Of a DNA stretch of 64,000 nt, positions 40,699 through 48,972 are shown piece by piece (position 1 is the stretch's first letter; each line of letters opens with the position of its first letter). This stretch comes from Streptomyces sp. RPA4-2 (GTDB taxonomy: Bacteria > Actinomycetota > Actinomycetes > Streptomycetales > Streptomycetaceae). The translations under genes and the position numbers were made by a program. The stretch is taken from positions 7,440,001-7,504,000 of the forward strand of contig NZ_CP050975.2 of NCBI RefSeq assembly GCF_012273515.2, given 5' to 3'. The notes under the pieces are model-generated. The model did no database searches and was not told the origin of the DNA. It was given only the letters and a program-made list of their open reading frames with translations.

Positions 40699-41759
40699 CG
40701 GACCCTCTCCGTCGGCTTGTCGCCCTCCTCGGCCAGCCGGGCGAGGATACGGCGGGCCGCGAGACCACCGGTGTCGATGTTGATGCTGAGTTCCTGGTAC
40801 CCGTCGCGCTCGGTGCCCAGCGTCCGCTGCAGCACGTTGAGCGCGTCGACGTCCTGCATCACGACCGTGTGGTTGAAGTCCCGCAGGAACGCGGTGACGT
40901 CGCCGTCCTCGCGGGCGAAGTCCCGGGAGACCGCCCAGAAGTCGTAGACGTGGCCGTCCCGCGAGGGGGTGATCGCGTACGTGATCTCGGTGTGGAAGGC
41001 GCGCGGGTCGCCGCCGTCCGCCTCGGGCAGCACCCCGACCGGTGCGACGCGGCTGTGCAGCAGATACAGGCACGGCGCGTGGTACTCGATGTCCTGCCAG
41101 CGGGTGATCCGGCCCTCGATCCCCGTCGAACGTGCGTAGAACGGCGGGCACTCGGCGTCGTCCATGTGCCGGCTGACCCGCACGATACCGGCGCCCTCGT
41201 CGACCTCCGTCGTGATCGGCGTCTCGGCGACCTCGGGGGTGCCGATGTATCCGCCGTGCAGATAGGTCTCGTGCGAGAGGTCGAGGAGATTGTCGACGAG
41301 CAGCCCGTAGTCGGCGTCGATGGGCTCCATGCCCGAGACCGTGGTCCAGTCCGCAGAGTCCATGTGCCGGGCCCGTGGGACGGTCCGCGGGTCGGCGAGC
41401 GCCGGGTCTCCGACCCACACCCAGACGAACGCGTCCTGCTCTAGGACCGGGTACGCGGCGACCCGGGCCGTGCGCGGTATGCGTTTTTGCCCCGGCACGT
41501 ACACGCAGGTGCCCGTGGTGTCGTACGTGAACCCGTGATATCCGCACACGATCCGGTCACCGTCGAGCCGGCTCTCGGAGAGCGGGAACCGGCGGTGCAC
41601 ACAGCGGTCGGCCAGGGCGACGGCCGCCCCCTCGTCCTCGGTCCGGTAGAGGACGAGCGGTTCACCCAGAACCGTCCGGCCGAGCAACTCGCGCCCCACC
41701 TCGTGGGCGAGGGCGGCGACGTACCACTGGTTCCTGGCGAAGGCGGTCGTGTGCGGCAT
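40695..41759 (-). CDS. Rieske non-heme iron oxygenase (VanA-like O-demethylase type)
   Basis: The 354-residue protein has the Rieske motif CVH ... CGYHG (C53, H55, C72, H75) and a mononuclear iron site NLLDLSHETYLH (D160, H163, H168). Its length and single-subunit form match VanA-type O- or N-demethylases rather than ring-hydroxylating dioxygenases with beta subunits. The product would be a demethylated aromatic acid plus formaldehyde. It is first in a three-gene operon, with a palindrome 68 bases upstream of the ATG. Confidence 0.92.
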   Translation of the reverse strand: MPHTTAFARNQWYVAALAHEVGRELLGRTVLGEPLVLYRTEDEGAAVALADRCVHRRFPLSESRLDGDRIVCGYHGFTYDTTGTCVYVPGQKRIPRTARVAAYPVLEQDAFVWVWVGDPALADPRTVPRARHMDSADWTTVSGMEPIDADYGLLVDNLLDLSHETYLHGGYIGTPEVAETPITTEVDEGAGIVRVSRHMDDAECPPFYARSTGIEGRITRWQDIEYHAPCLYLLHSRVAPVGVLPEADGGDPRAFHTEITYAITPSRDGHVYDFWAVSRDFAREDGDVTAFLRDFNHTVVMQDVDALNVLQRTLGTERDGYQELSINIDTGGLAARRILARLAEEGDKPTERVR

Positions 41760-42265
41760 CGCTGCGGCTCCCGTCTGACTGCTGTGGTGGCATCGTCGGG
41801 AAGGGGGTCACCGCGCCGCAACGGCTCTTCCGTCTCACGGAAGGGAACGGGGAATCCACCTTGTCGGGGCGGGTGCTCGTCCGCCGGTCATGCCGACGCG
41901 CGCGCCGCGGGGCGGGGCGGCTCGCCGACCGGAAGGGGGCCCGGCAGATGGTCCGGCTCGCATCCGGGGGCCGACGACGCCGACCTCGTCCGCGAACTCC
42001 GGAACCGCTCTTGCGAACTCGTCGGAGTGGACGTCCTGAATCCCTGACGAGGACCTGCGCCCGCCCCTGCCGATACCGGAAGGGGCGGGAAGGAGACGAA
42101 GAGCGAGCCCCGGTACCGACGCGGCCTTCTGCGCGCGGCCGGCGTCCCGGGCCCGGTCGCGGGGCGCTCCATGGGCCGCGGCCAGCTGTATCTTCTGCGC
42201 AGAATTTCGGCGTCCGAATTCATTGAATGAAATTCGGGGGAAAGGGCCGGAGTAATTCAGAAAAT
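41760..42265. other. Divergent intergenic region with candidate operators
   Basis: No gene is supportable. CTTCCGTCTCACGGAAG (41827-41843; 7-bp arms, 3-base centre) lies where an operator of the Rieske operon is expected. CGAATT ... AATTCG (42217-42238) is an imperfect dyad in AT-rich DNA next to the LysR-type palindrome of the plus-strand operon. The rest is ordinary GC-rich spacer. Confidence 0.55.
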
Positions 42266-42288
42266 GGTGTGACTAGCGTGGTCACACC
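42266..42288. promoter_or_regulatory. LysR-regulon palindrome, copy A
   Basis: GGTGTGAC-N7-GTCACACC with perfect 8-bp arms. The same arms and spacing occur before the second acyl-CoA operon at 48863. Its centre lies 31 bases upstream of the -35 box, a usual activator position. Confidence 0.75.
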
Positions 42289-42307
42289 GCCGTCACCCTT
42301 TTGATGA

Positions 42308-42336
42308 TTCCGTCATCCATCGCTCTTCCTTAACGT
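42308..42336 (+). promoter_or_regulatory. Promoter of acyl-CoA operon 1
   Basis: TTCCGT, a 17-base spacer and TAACGT, at exactly the same distance from the palindrome as TTCCGT/TAGCGT in copy B. The surrounding GATGATTCCGT is identical in both. Confidence 0.6.
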
Positions 42337-42378
42337 TATGTGTCAAGAACGACGACCCACGAACGAAAGGAAGAGGCG

Positions 42379-43197
42379 ATGGCGGAACCCTTCGTCACCG
42401 GGCCGCTCGACACCGACCGGGGGACCGGTACGAGCGCCACGGACGTGCGCACCCGACGGACGGGCACGACCCTGCTCATCACGATCGACCGCCCACGAGC
42501 ACGTAATTCCGTCAACGCCGAGGTCGCCGCCCTGCTGGCCGGCGCCCTGGACGAACTGGAGGCGGACCCGGGACTCCGGGCCGGCGTGCTGACCGGCGCC
42601 GAGGGCACCTTCAGCGCCGGCATGGACCTGAAGGCGGCCCTGCGGGGCGAGTCCCCGAGCATCCCGGGGCGCGGATTCGGCGGCGTGACCGAGGCCGACC
42701 GGACGAAGCCGCTGATCGCCGCCGTGGAGGGCTGGGCCATGGGAGGCGGCTTCGAACTGGCCCTCGCCTGCGACCTGATCGTGGCCGCGCAGGACGCGCA
42801 CTTCGGTCTGCCGGAGGTCAAGCGGGGACTGATCGCCGCCGGCGGGGGAGTGATCCGGCTGCCCCGGCGCATCCCGTACCACCTCGCCATGGAAATGCTG
42901 CTGACCGGCGAGCCGGTGAGTGGCCGCCGGGCCGGTGAGCTGGGTCTGGCCAACCGGGTCGTCCCCGCGGGCCAGGCCGTGCCGGAGGCCCTCCTGCTCG
43001 CCGAACGCCTGGCGGCGAACGCGCCCCTGGCGCTCGCCGCGGTGAAGGCGGTCGCACGGGCCGCGGACGGCGCACCCGAGGCCGAGGCCTTCGCCGCGCA
43101 GCGCACGGTGATGAGCGAGCTGATGGCCACGGCCGACGTCCGGGAGGGCATGACCGCCTTCGCCGAGCGCCGGGCCCCGCAGTGGACGGGGAAGTGA
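42379..43197 (+). CDS. Enoyl-CoA hydratase/isomerase (crotonase), operon 1
   Basis: The ATG at 42379 is preceded by AAAGGAAGAGG and gives 272 residues. Crotonase landmarks: LITIDRPRARNSVN, the oxyanion loop GTFSAGMDLKA, and VEGWAMGGGFELALACDLIVAA. It acts on acyl-CoA double bonds or substituents. The catalytic positions after GLPEVKRGL determine hydratase or isomerase chemistry and cannot be fixed by eye. A close paralogue is encoded at 50167 in operon 2. Confidence 0.9.
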   Translation: MAEPFVTGPLDTDRGTGTSATDVRTRRTGTTLLITIDRPRARNSVNAEVAALLAGALDELEADPGLRAGVLTGAEGTFSAGMDLKAALRGESPSIPGRGFGGVTEADRTKPLIAAVEGWAMGGGFELALACDLIVAAQDAHFGLPEVKRGLIAAGGGVIRLPRRIPYHLAMEMLLTGEPVSGRRAGELGLANRVVPAGQAVPEALLLAERLAANAPLALAAVKAVARAADGAPEAEAFAAQRTVMSELMATADVREGMTAFAERRAPQWTGK

Positions 43198-43198
43198 C

Positions 43199-43417
43199 AT
43201 GCGGATGGTCAAGGAACCGCTGCGCGCCGACATCACCGATGCGGTGGTCAAGGAGGCGTACACCGGCCCCGCCCTGTTCCGGTCCTTCGCCCACGTCCTC
43301 GCTTCGCCGGCGGACCTGCCCGGCCTGGAGGCCGTCTCCGCCGGCCACCTCCTCACCGACCCGGCCCTCGCCCCCGTCGAGCCGGTCTGCGACCACCTGA
43401 AGGAAGACGCCCAGTGA
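43199..43417 (+). CDS. 72-residue uncharacterised protein in acyl-CoA operon 1
   Basis: The gene begins 1 base after the crotonase stop and ends in a GTGA overlap with the dehydrogenase start, so it is embedded in the operon. The sequence (EPLRADITDAVVKEAYTGPA, then LLTDPALAPVEPVCDHL) is soluble, acidic and has one Cys. No domain is recognised. It could be a small subunit or chaperone of a neighbouring enzyme. Confidence 0.65.
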   Translation: MRMVKEPLRADITDAVVKEAYTGPALFRSFAHVLASPADLPGLEAVSAGHLLTDPALAPVEPVCDHLKEDAQ

Positions 43418-44364
43418 CGCACCCGTTCCGTACCGCCGCCGTGATCGGCGCGGGCACCATCGGACTCTCGTGGACGGCCCTGTTCGCCGCACACGGCCTG
43501 AACGTCCATGTCAGCGATCCCCGCCCCGACCTGCCGGAGGCGATCACCGAAGCGCTTGCCGCGTTCGCCCCGCACCTGGCCGCCCAGGGCCTGGACACCG
43601 ACGGCCTCGCCGACCGCGTACACGTCGCTGCCGACGTCACCGAAGCCGTCCGGCACGCGGACATCGTCCAGGAGAACGGCCCCGAGCGCGTCGAGTTCAA
43701 GAAGGAGCTGTTCGCCCGGCTGGTCCGGGAGGCCCCCGGGCACGCGCTGCTGCTCAGCTCGTCGTCGGCGATTCCGGCGACCGCTTTCACCGCGGAACTC
43801 GAGGACGCCGGCCGCATCCTCATCGGGCACCCCTTCAACCCGCCCCACCTGCTGCCGCTCGTCGAGGTCGTACCCGGCGAACGCACCACCGAGGAAGCCG
43901 TGCGGGCGGCCGTCGACTTCTACACCGCCGTCGGCCGCACCCCCGTCGTCGAACGCCAGGAGATCCCCGGGTTCGTCGGCAACCGGCTCCAGAACGCGCT
44001 CAGCCGCCAGGCCGTCCACCTCGTCCAGCAGGGCGTGGTGACCCCCGAGGACCTGGACACCGTGGTGACCCACTCGCTCGGCGTCCGCTGGGCGACGGTC
44101 GGGCCGTTCCTCGGCGCGCACCTGGGCGGTGGCCCCGGCGGCTACCGCCACATCACCGAGCACATCGGCTCGACCATGCAGCAGATGCCCCTCGGTGAGC
44201 CCTCGCAGGACCCCGAGGACCGGGAACGAGTGATCCAGGCGGTGGAGAGGGCGTACGCCTCCACGCCGTACGCCGACCTCGCCGAAGCCCGCGACCACAG
44301 GCAACTCGCCGTCCTGTCCGCCCTGGAAGACATCCGGCGCACTGAGCACACCAAGGAGATCTGA
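43414..44364 (+). CDS. 3-hydroxyacyl-CoA dehydrogenase-family enzyme, carnitine dehydrogenase/lambda-crystallin type
   Basis: The 316-residue protein has the NAD motif AAVIGAGTIGLSWTALFAA, the substrate-site strand LIGHPFNPPHLLPLVEVV and the C-terminal helical domain start IPGFVGNRLQNALSR. HPFNPPHLLPL instead of HFFNPV places it with single-domain L-carnitine or L-gulonate dehydrogenases rather than FadB. It oxidises a 3-hydroxy group of a CoA ester or free acid. The GTG start overlaps the 72-residue gene by GTGA. Confidence 0.85.
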   Translation: MTHPFRTAAVIGAGTIGLSWTALFAAHGLNVHVSDPRPDLPEAITEALAAFAPHLAAQGLDTDGLADRVHVAADVTEAVRHADIVQENGPERVEFKKELFARLVREAPGHALLLSSSSAIPATAFTAELEDAGRILIGHPFNPPHLLPLVEVVPGERTTEEAVRAAVDFYTAVGRTPVVERQEIPGFVGNRLQNALSRQAVHLVQQGVVTPEDLDTVVTHSLGVRWATVGPFLGAHLGGGPGGYRHITEHIGSTMQQMPLGEPSQDPEDRERVIQAVERAYASTPYADLAEARDHRQLAVLSALEDIRRTEHTKEI

Positions 44365-44365
44365 G

Positions 44366-45637
44366 ATGACCACCGTCACCACCCCCACCACCGCCACGAC
44401 CGTCACCACCCCCACCGTCACCACCCCCACCGTCACCACCCCCACCGCACAGCCGGAGGACCAACTGGCCGCCGACTTCTACCAGTACGAGGCGCTGCTC
44501 TCGGACGAGGAGCGCGAGATCCTGCTCAAGGCCCGCGCCTTCCTGCGCAAGGAGATCAAGCCGCTGGTGAACGAGTACTGGGGCAAAGGCGAGTTCCCCT
44601 TCGAGATGATCGAGAAGTTCCGCGCCAGCGGACTGGCCGCCCTGGCCTACGAGGGCTACGGCGAGCACAAGCCGGCCGCCAGCCACCTGCTCGGCGGCAT
44701 GCTCGCCGCCGAGCTGGGCCGTGTCGACGCCTCGACCGCCACCTTCTTCGGCGTCCACAACGGCCTCGGCTTCTACTCGATCTACTACGGCGGCGACCAG
44801 GAGCAGCGCGACAGGTTCCTGCCCGCCATGGCCTCGATGGACAAGATCGGCGCCTTCGCCCTGACCGAACCGCTCGGCGGCTCCGACGTCTCCGGCGGCA
44901 TGCGCACGACCGCCAGGCGCGAGGGCGACGAGTGGATCCTCAACGGCGCCAAGAAGTGGATCGGCAACGCCACCTTCGCCGACTACGTCGTGGTCTTCGC
45001 GCGGGACGTCGACGACAACAAGGTCAAGGCCTTCGTCGTCGAGAAGGGCACCCCGGGCTTCCGGCCGGAGAAGATCGAAGGCAAGATCGCGCTGCGGATC
45101 GTGCAGAACGCCGAGATCACCCTGACCGACGTCCGCGTGCCGGAAGCCAACCGGCTGCACAACATCAAGGGCTTCCGGGACGTCGCGGAGGTCCTGCGCG
45201 TCACCCGCGGCGGAGTCGCCTGGCAGGCCCTGGGTGTCATGATCGGCGCCTATGAACTCGCACTCGACTACGCCAAGGAACGCATAGCCTTCGGCCGCCC
45301 GATCGCCAAGTTCCAGATGGTGCAGGACCTGCTGGTCAAGAGCCTGGGCAACATCACCGCCTCCTGGGGCATGCTGGTACAGCTCGCCCGGCTCCAGGAC
45401 CAGGGCATCTTCCGCGACGAGCAGTCCGCGCTGGCCAAGGAGTACGTCGCGGCCCGCATGCGCGAATCCGTCGCGTGGTGCCGCGAGATCTTCGGCGGCA
45501 ACGGCATCGTCCTCGACTACGACGTCGCCCGGTTCTTCTCCGACGCCGAGGCCCTCTACTCGTACGAGGGAACCCACCAGATGCAGACCCTCATCGTGGG
45601 CAAGTCCATCACCGGCCTCAGCGCCTTCGTGGGGTGA
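44366..45637 (+). CDS. Acyl-CoA dehydrogenase with repeat-encoded N-terminal tail
   Basis: The 423-residue flavoprotein has AFALTEPLGGSDVSGGM, the FAD-contact WILNGAKKWIGN, and a C-terminal catalytic Glu in YSYEGTHQMQTLIVGKSITG, as in short-chain and glutaryl-CoA dehydrogenases. Residues 1-~28 are a Thr/Pro/Val tail made by a 15-bp DNA repeat and absent from normal family members. It introduces the double bond used by the crotonases. The ATG is one base after the dehydrogenase stop codon. Confidence 0.9.
   Translation: MTTVTTPTTATTVTTPTVTTPTVTTPTAQPEDQLAADFYQYEALLSDEEREILLKARAFLRKEIKPLVNEYWGKGEFPFEMIEKFRASGLAALAYEGYGEHKPAASHLLGGMLAAELGRVDASTATFFGVHNGLGFYSIYYGGDQEQRDRFLPAMASMDKIGAFALTEPLGGSDVSGGMRTTARREGDEWILNGAKKWIGNATFADYVVVFARDVDDNKVKAFVVEKGTPGFRPEKIEGKIALRIVQNAEITLTDVRVPEANRLHNIKGFRDVAEVLRVTRGGVAWQALGVMIGAYELALDYAKERIAFGRPIAKFQMVQDLLVKSLGNITASWGMLVQLARLQDQGIFRDEQSALAKEYVAARMRESVAWCREIFGGNGIVLDYDVARFFSDAEALYSYEGTHQMQTLIVGKSITGLSAFVG
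44402..44446 (+). repeat. 15-bp tandem repeat inside the acyl-CoA dehydrogenase start
   Basis: Three exact head-to-tail copies of GTCACCACCCCCACC (44402, 44417, 44432), plus a fourth copy at 44375 after a short interruption. Each codes Val-Thr-Thr-Pro-Thr. Copy-number changes would keep the frame. Confidence 0.85.
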
Positions 45638-45642
45638 CGGCG

Positions 45643-46872
45643 ATGACCACCGAATCCGTCTTCACCGGTCTGAAGGTCCTCGACGTGGCGAGCTTCATCG
45701 CGGGACCGGCGGCGGCCACCATGCTCTCCGACTTCGGAGCGGACGTCATCAAGATCGAGCCGCCGGGGGCGGGCGATCCCCAGCGGAGGCTGAGTTCCGT
45801 GCCGCCCAGTCCCCGGGCTCAGGCCAACTACGGCTGGCACCTCGCCAACCGCAACAAGCGTGGCATGGTGATCGACCTGAAGTCACCGGCCGCTGTCGGG
45901 GTCCTCAAGCGACTCGTCGAGTGGGCCGACGTGGTGATCACCAACTTCCCGCACGGCACGCGCGAGAAGCTGCACCTCGGCTACGAGGAGATCGCGGGCT
46001 GGAACCCGCGCGTCGTCTACGCCGACATCACCGGCTTCGGTGACGCGGGCCCCGACGCCCGGCAGCCGGGCTTCGACCTGACCGCCTACTGGTCGCGCAG
46101 CGGCCTCCTGGCCTCCACCCGCGACGCGGGAGCCCCGCCGACCGTCCCGGTGTGGGGGAGCGGCGACTACACGACGGCGATCGCCATCTACGCCGCGATC
46201 ACGACCGCCCTCTACCATCGCGAACGCACCGGACAAGGGGCCGACGTCGGAACGTCGCTGCTCGCCACGGGCGTCTGGGCCACGGGAACACTCGTGGCCG
46301 GCGCACTCGCCGGCGGCACACCGTTCGAGCTGCACGACCGGAACGTACCGGTGAACGCGCTGACCAACCCCTACCGGACCGCGGACGGCCGGTGGTTCAT
46401 GCTGGCCACCTCGTCCGCGCACTGGCCGGCACTGGCGCGGGCCATCGGGCGTCCCGAACTGCGGGCGGATCCTCGTTTCGCGGACATCCAGGGCTTCGCG
46501 AAGAACGCCGCCGCGCTGAGCGAACTGCTCGACACCGCGTTCCGCACCCGTCCCTTCGCCCACTGGCAGGACGTCCTGACCCGGGAGCGCATCACCGTCG
46601 GCCTCATCCAGACACCGGAGGAGGCCGCGCAGGACCCGCAGCTGCGCGAGAACGACGTCGTCGTGCCCCTGGAAGGGGTCAGCGGGCTGGACTACACCGT
46701 CAGCAGCCCGGTCAACCTCCGCGGGGTGCCGAAGGTCCCGGCCAGGCGGGCACCCGACCTGGGCGAGCACAACGACGAGATCCTCGGCGAGCTGGGATTC
46801 GGCCCCGCCGAGATCGCCGCGCTGCGCGCGCGGGGAGCGATCCCCGGCACGACCGAAGCCGAAGCGGCGTAA
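45643..46872 (+). CDS. CaiB/BaiF-type CoA transferase, operon 1
   Basis: A 409-residue family-III CoA transferase: LKVLDVASFIAGPAAATMLSDFGADVIKIE, LANRNKRGMVIDLK, and the catalytic Asp probably in WGSGDYTTA. It moves CoA between carboxylic acids through an aspartyl-CoA mixed anhydride, activating the pathway acid without ATP. The ATG used is six bases after the previous stop; an in-frame GTG three codons earlier would give a GTGA overlap and is also possible. Confidence 0.9.
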   Translation: MTTESVFTGLKVLDVASFIAGPAAATMLSDFGADVIKIEPPGAGDPQRRLSSVPPSPRAQANYGWHLANRNKRGMVIDLKSPAAVGVLKRLVEWADVVITNFPHGTREKLHLGYEEIAGWNPRVVYADITGFGDAGPDARQPGFDLTAYWSRSGLLASTRDAGAPPTVPVWGSGDYTTAIAIYAAITTALYHRERTGQGADVGTSLLATGVWATGTLVAGALAGGTPFELHDRNVPVNALTNPYRTADGRWFMLATSSAHWPALARAIGRPELRADPRFADIQGFAKNAAALSELLDTAFRTRPFAHWQDVLTRERITVGLIQTPEEAAQDPQLRENDVVVPLEGVSGLDYTVSSPVNLRGVPKVPARRAPDLGEHNDEILGELGFGPAEIAALRARGAIPGTTEAEAA

Positions 46873-47097
46873 TGAGCACGGGAGGCGGCCGGCAGGCGGG
46901 GGCGACCCGTCGGCCGCGGTACGGGTCCGTACGCGGGCCCGGACCCTCGGCGGCCTCGCCGGCGCCCACCGCACCGAAGCGGGTGCGGGCGTACGCCCTG
47001 CACGCCGTTGCGACAGCTCCCATGCTGGAACCACCACAGCCCCGCTGCCCGATCTCGTCCGTCCCCCGACACCACGCAACCACCCGCAGGAGCACAC

Positions 47098-47769
47098 ATG
47101 CCTACCCTCGACCGCCAGGACAACGTCTTCGTGCTCGACCTCGGAGACGGTGAGAACCGCTTCCACCCCGACTGGATCGCGTCCGCCCACGCCGCCCTGG
47201 ACGAGGTGGAGAAGGCAGAAGGACCGCGAGCACTGGTGACCGCAGCGACGGGCAAGTTCTACTCCAACGGCCTGGACCTGGAGTGGCTGTCCGCCCACGC
47301 GGACCAGCACGACGACTACATCGTCTCCGTCCACCGCCTCTTCGCCCGCCTGCTGTCCCTACCGATGATCACCGTGGCGGCCCTCCAGGGGCACACCTTC
47401 GCCGCCGGCGCGATGCTCTCCCTCGCGCACGACTTCCGCGTCATGCGGAGCGACCGCGGCTTCTGGTGCCTGCCCGAGGCCGACATCAACATTCCCTTCT
47501 CTCCCGGCATGTCCGCCCTGATCCAGTCCCGGCTGGCGCCGCAGACCGCGCACGAGGCCATGGTCACCGCCCGCCGCTACGGAGGGTCGGACGCCGCGGC
47601 CGCGGGCATCGTCGACCAGGCGGTCGCCGAGGACGTCGTACGGTCCACGGCCGTGGAGATCGCCCAGGCACAGCTGAGCAAGGCCGGCGACACACTCGGC
47701 ACCATCAAGGCGCGGATGTACGGCTCGGCCCTGGCCTCCCTGCGCGACACGGCGGACCCCCGCGGCTGA
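47098..47769 (+). CDS. Enoyl-CoA hydratase/isomerase-like protein (short)
   Basis: AGGAG before the ATG at 47098 gives 223 residues. The crotonase fold is evident from TAATGKFYSNGLDLEWL and ALQGHTFAAGAMLSLAHDFRVM, and the length fits peroxisomal-type delta3-delta2-enoyl-CoA isomerases. A 225-base gap separates it from the CaiB gene; a frame starting at the TAATG of 46872 within that gap looks non-coding. It is probably the last gene of operon 1. Confidence 0.85.
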   Translation: MPTLDRQDNVFVLDLGDGENRFHPDWIASAHAALDEVEKAEGPRALVTAATGKFYSNGLDLEWLSAHADQHDDYIVSVHRLFARLLSLPMITVAALQGHTFAAGAMLSLAHDFRVMRSDRGFWCLPEADINIPFSPGMSALIQSRLAPQTAHEAMVTARRYGGSDAAAAGIVDQAVAEDVVRSTAVEIAQAQLSKAGDTLGTIKARMYGSALASLRDTADPRG

Positions 47770-47921
47770 GAAACCGTCCCCCCGGCGAGGCGGGTGACCG
47801 GGATCGCGCCGCTCCGAGATCCCGCGACCGGCCGCCGGGGCCCCACGGATCCGCCGCGACAGCCACCGCCCCGACGCGCGACGCCTCGGAACCGACTCGT
47901 GGATCGGGTTAACGTGTCAGG

Positions 47922-48830
47922 GTGGAGATGCTGCATCTGCGCTACTTCGTCGCGGTTGCCGAGGAGCTGAACTTTTCCGCGGCGGCCCGCCGGCTCCACA
48001 TGGCCACGTCACCGCTGAGCCAGCGCATCAAGGACCTGGAGCGGGAGCTCGACCTCCGGCTGTTCGAGCGTGACACGCACAGTGTCACGCTCACGCCGGG
48101 CGGAGAGGCGCTGCTCCCGATCGCGCGGGACGTTCTGGAGCGGGTCAATCGCATTCCGTGGCGACTGCGCGAGGTGACACGGTCGGAGCGCGGCACCATG
48201 TTCGTGGGCATCCCCTCCGGGCTCCACCCGAGACTGAGAGAGCTCGTCAACACCCTCGCCGAGCGCGCCGACGAGTGGTGCGAACTCCTGCGCTGGCCCG
48301 GCACCTCCAAGGCTCTGGTCACCGGCGTGTGCGAGGGGAGGCTGGCGCTCGCGCTGGCCCGGTTGCCGATCAGCGATCCCGCACTGGACATGCTGCCCGT
48401 CATGTCCGAACGGCTCGGAGCGATCGTGCCGGCCGACCAGTTCACCGGGCGGGATTCCGTGGCGCTGGCCGAACTGGCCGATCTCAGCTTCGTCGTCGCG
48501 CCGCAGGAATTGAGGTTCTCCTACTTCGATCAGCTCGACCGGGAAATCTCGGAGCGGGGGATCAAGAAGCGTATCAAGCTGACCGATTCTGGTTATGGCG
48601 GAATCGCCGAAGTGGTTTCCAGCGGGATCGCGTTCTACTTCTCCATGCTCAATGCGGAAAGCCCCATGCACGGCTACGCCTTGGAGAACACGCGGGTCCT
48701 GCCGTTCACGGATTTCGAGCCCGTCCTGGACACCGTCCTGATCTGGCGGCGGGACCGGGCCTCCGGTGGTGACCTGGACGACATCGTCGCAGCGGCCCGT
48801 GAGGTCTTCGCCGATCCGCTGCACATGTGA
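47922..48830 (+). CDS. LysR-family regulator, probable controller of both acyl-CoA operons
   Basis: The 302-residue protein has the LysR helix-turn-helix (1-60: LRYFVAVAEELNFSAAARRL, TSPLSQRIKDLERELDLRLF) and an effector domain with two alpha/beta lobes. It lies between the two operons, in the same direction. The identical palindromes before each operon are its likely binding sites. The start is a GTG with AGGG immediately ahead; GTTAACG upstream may be its -10 region. LysR effectors are commonly pathway acids or CoA esters. Confidence 0.9.
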   Translation: MEMLHLRYFVAVAEELNFSAAARRLHMATSPLSQRIKDLERELDLRLFERDTHSVTLTPGGEALLPIARDVLERVNRIPWRLREVTRSERGTMFVGIPSGLHPRLRELVNTLAERADEWCELLRWPGTSKALVTGVCEGRLALALARLPISDPALDMLPVMSERLGAIVPADQFTGRDSVALAELADLSFVVAPQELRFSYFDQLDREISERGIKKRIKLTDSGYGGIAEVVSSGIAFYFSMLNAESPMHGYALENTRVLPFTDFEPVLDTVLIWRRDRASGGDLDDIVAAAREVFADPLHM

Positions 48831-48862
48831 GACGTGCGTCATTCGGATTCGATTTCGAAATC

Positions 48863-48885
48863 GGTGTGACCGCGGCGGTCACACC
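48863..48885. promoter_or_regulatory. LysR-regulon palindrome, copy B
   Basis: GGTGTGAC-N7-GTCACACC, with arms identical to copy A. It touches a second perfect palindrome, CGATTTCGAAATCG (48850-48863), 20 bases after the LysR stop codon. Confidence 0.75.
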
Positions 48886-48904
48886 GATATCAGCAATACG
48901 ATGA

Positions 48905-48933
48905 TTCCGTTCTCCGTACATCTCCATTAGCGT
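48905..48933 (+). promoter_or_regulatory. Promoter of acyl-CoA operon 2
   Basis: TTCCGT, 17-base spacer, TAGCGT, in register with the promoter of operon 1. The CGTT and TGTCA bases after the -10 box are also conserved at the same positions. Confidence 0.6.
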
Positions 48934-48972
48934 TCCATGTCAGAGGCAGCCGAGAGATGAAAGGACGCGACA

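Noticed and set aside
46872..47153. 93-codon frame starting at the TAATG after the CaiB gene
   Set aside because: The stop-start overlap is attractive, but the product is Arg/Pro-rich, unlike any family, and overlaps the well-supported isomerase-like gene.
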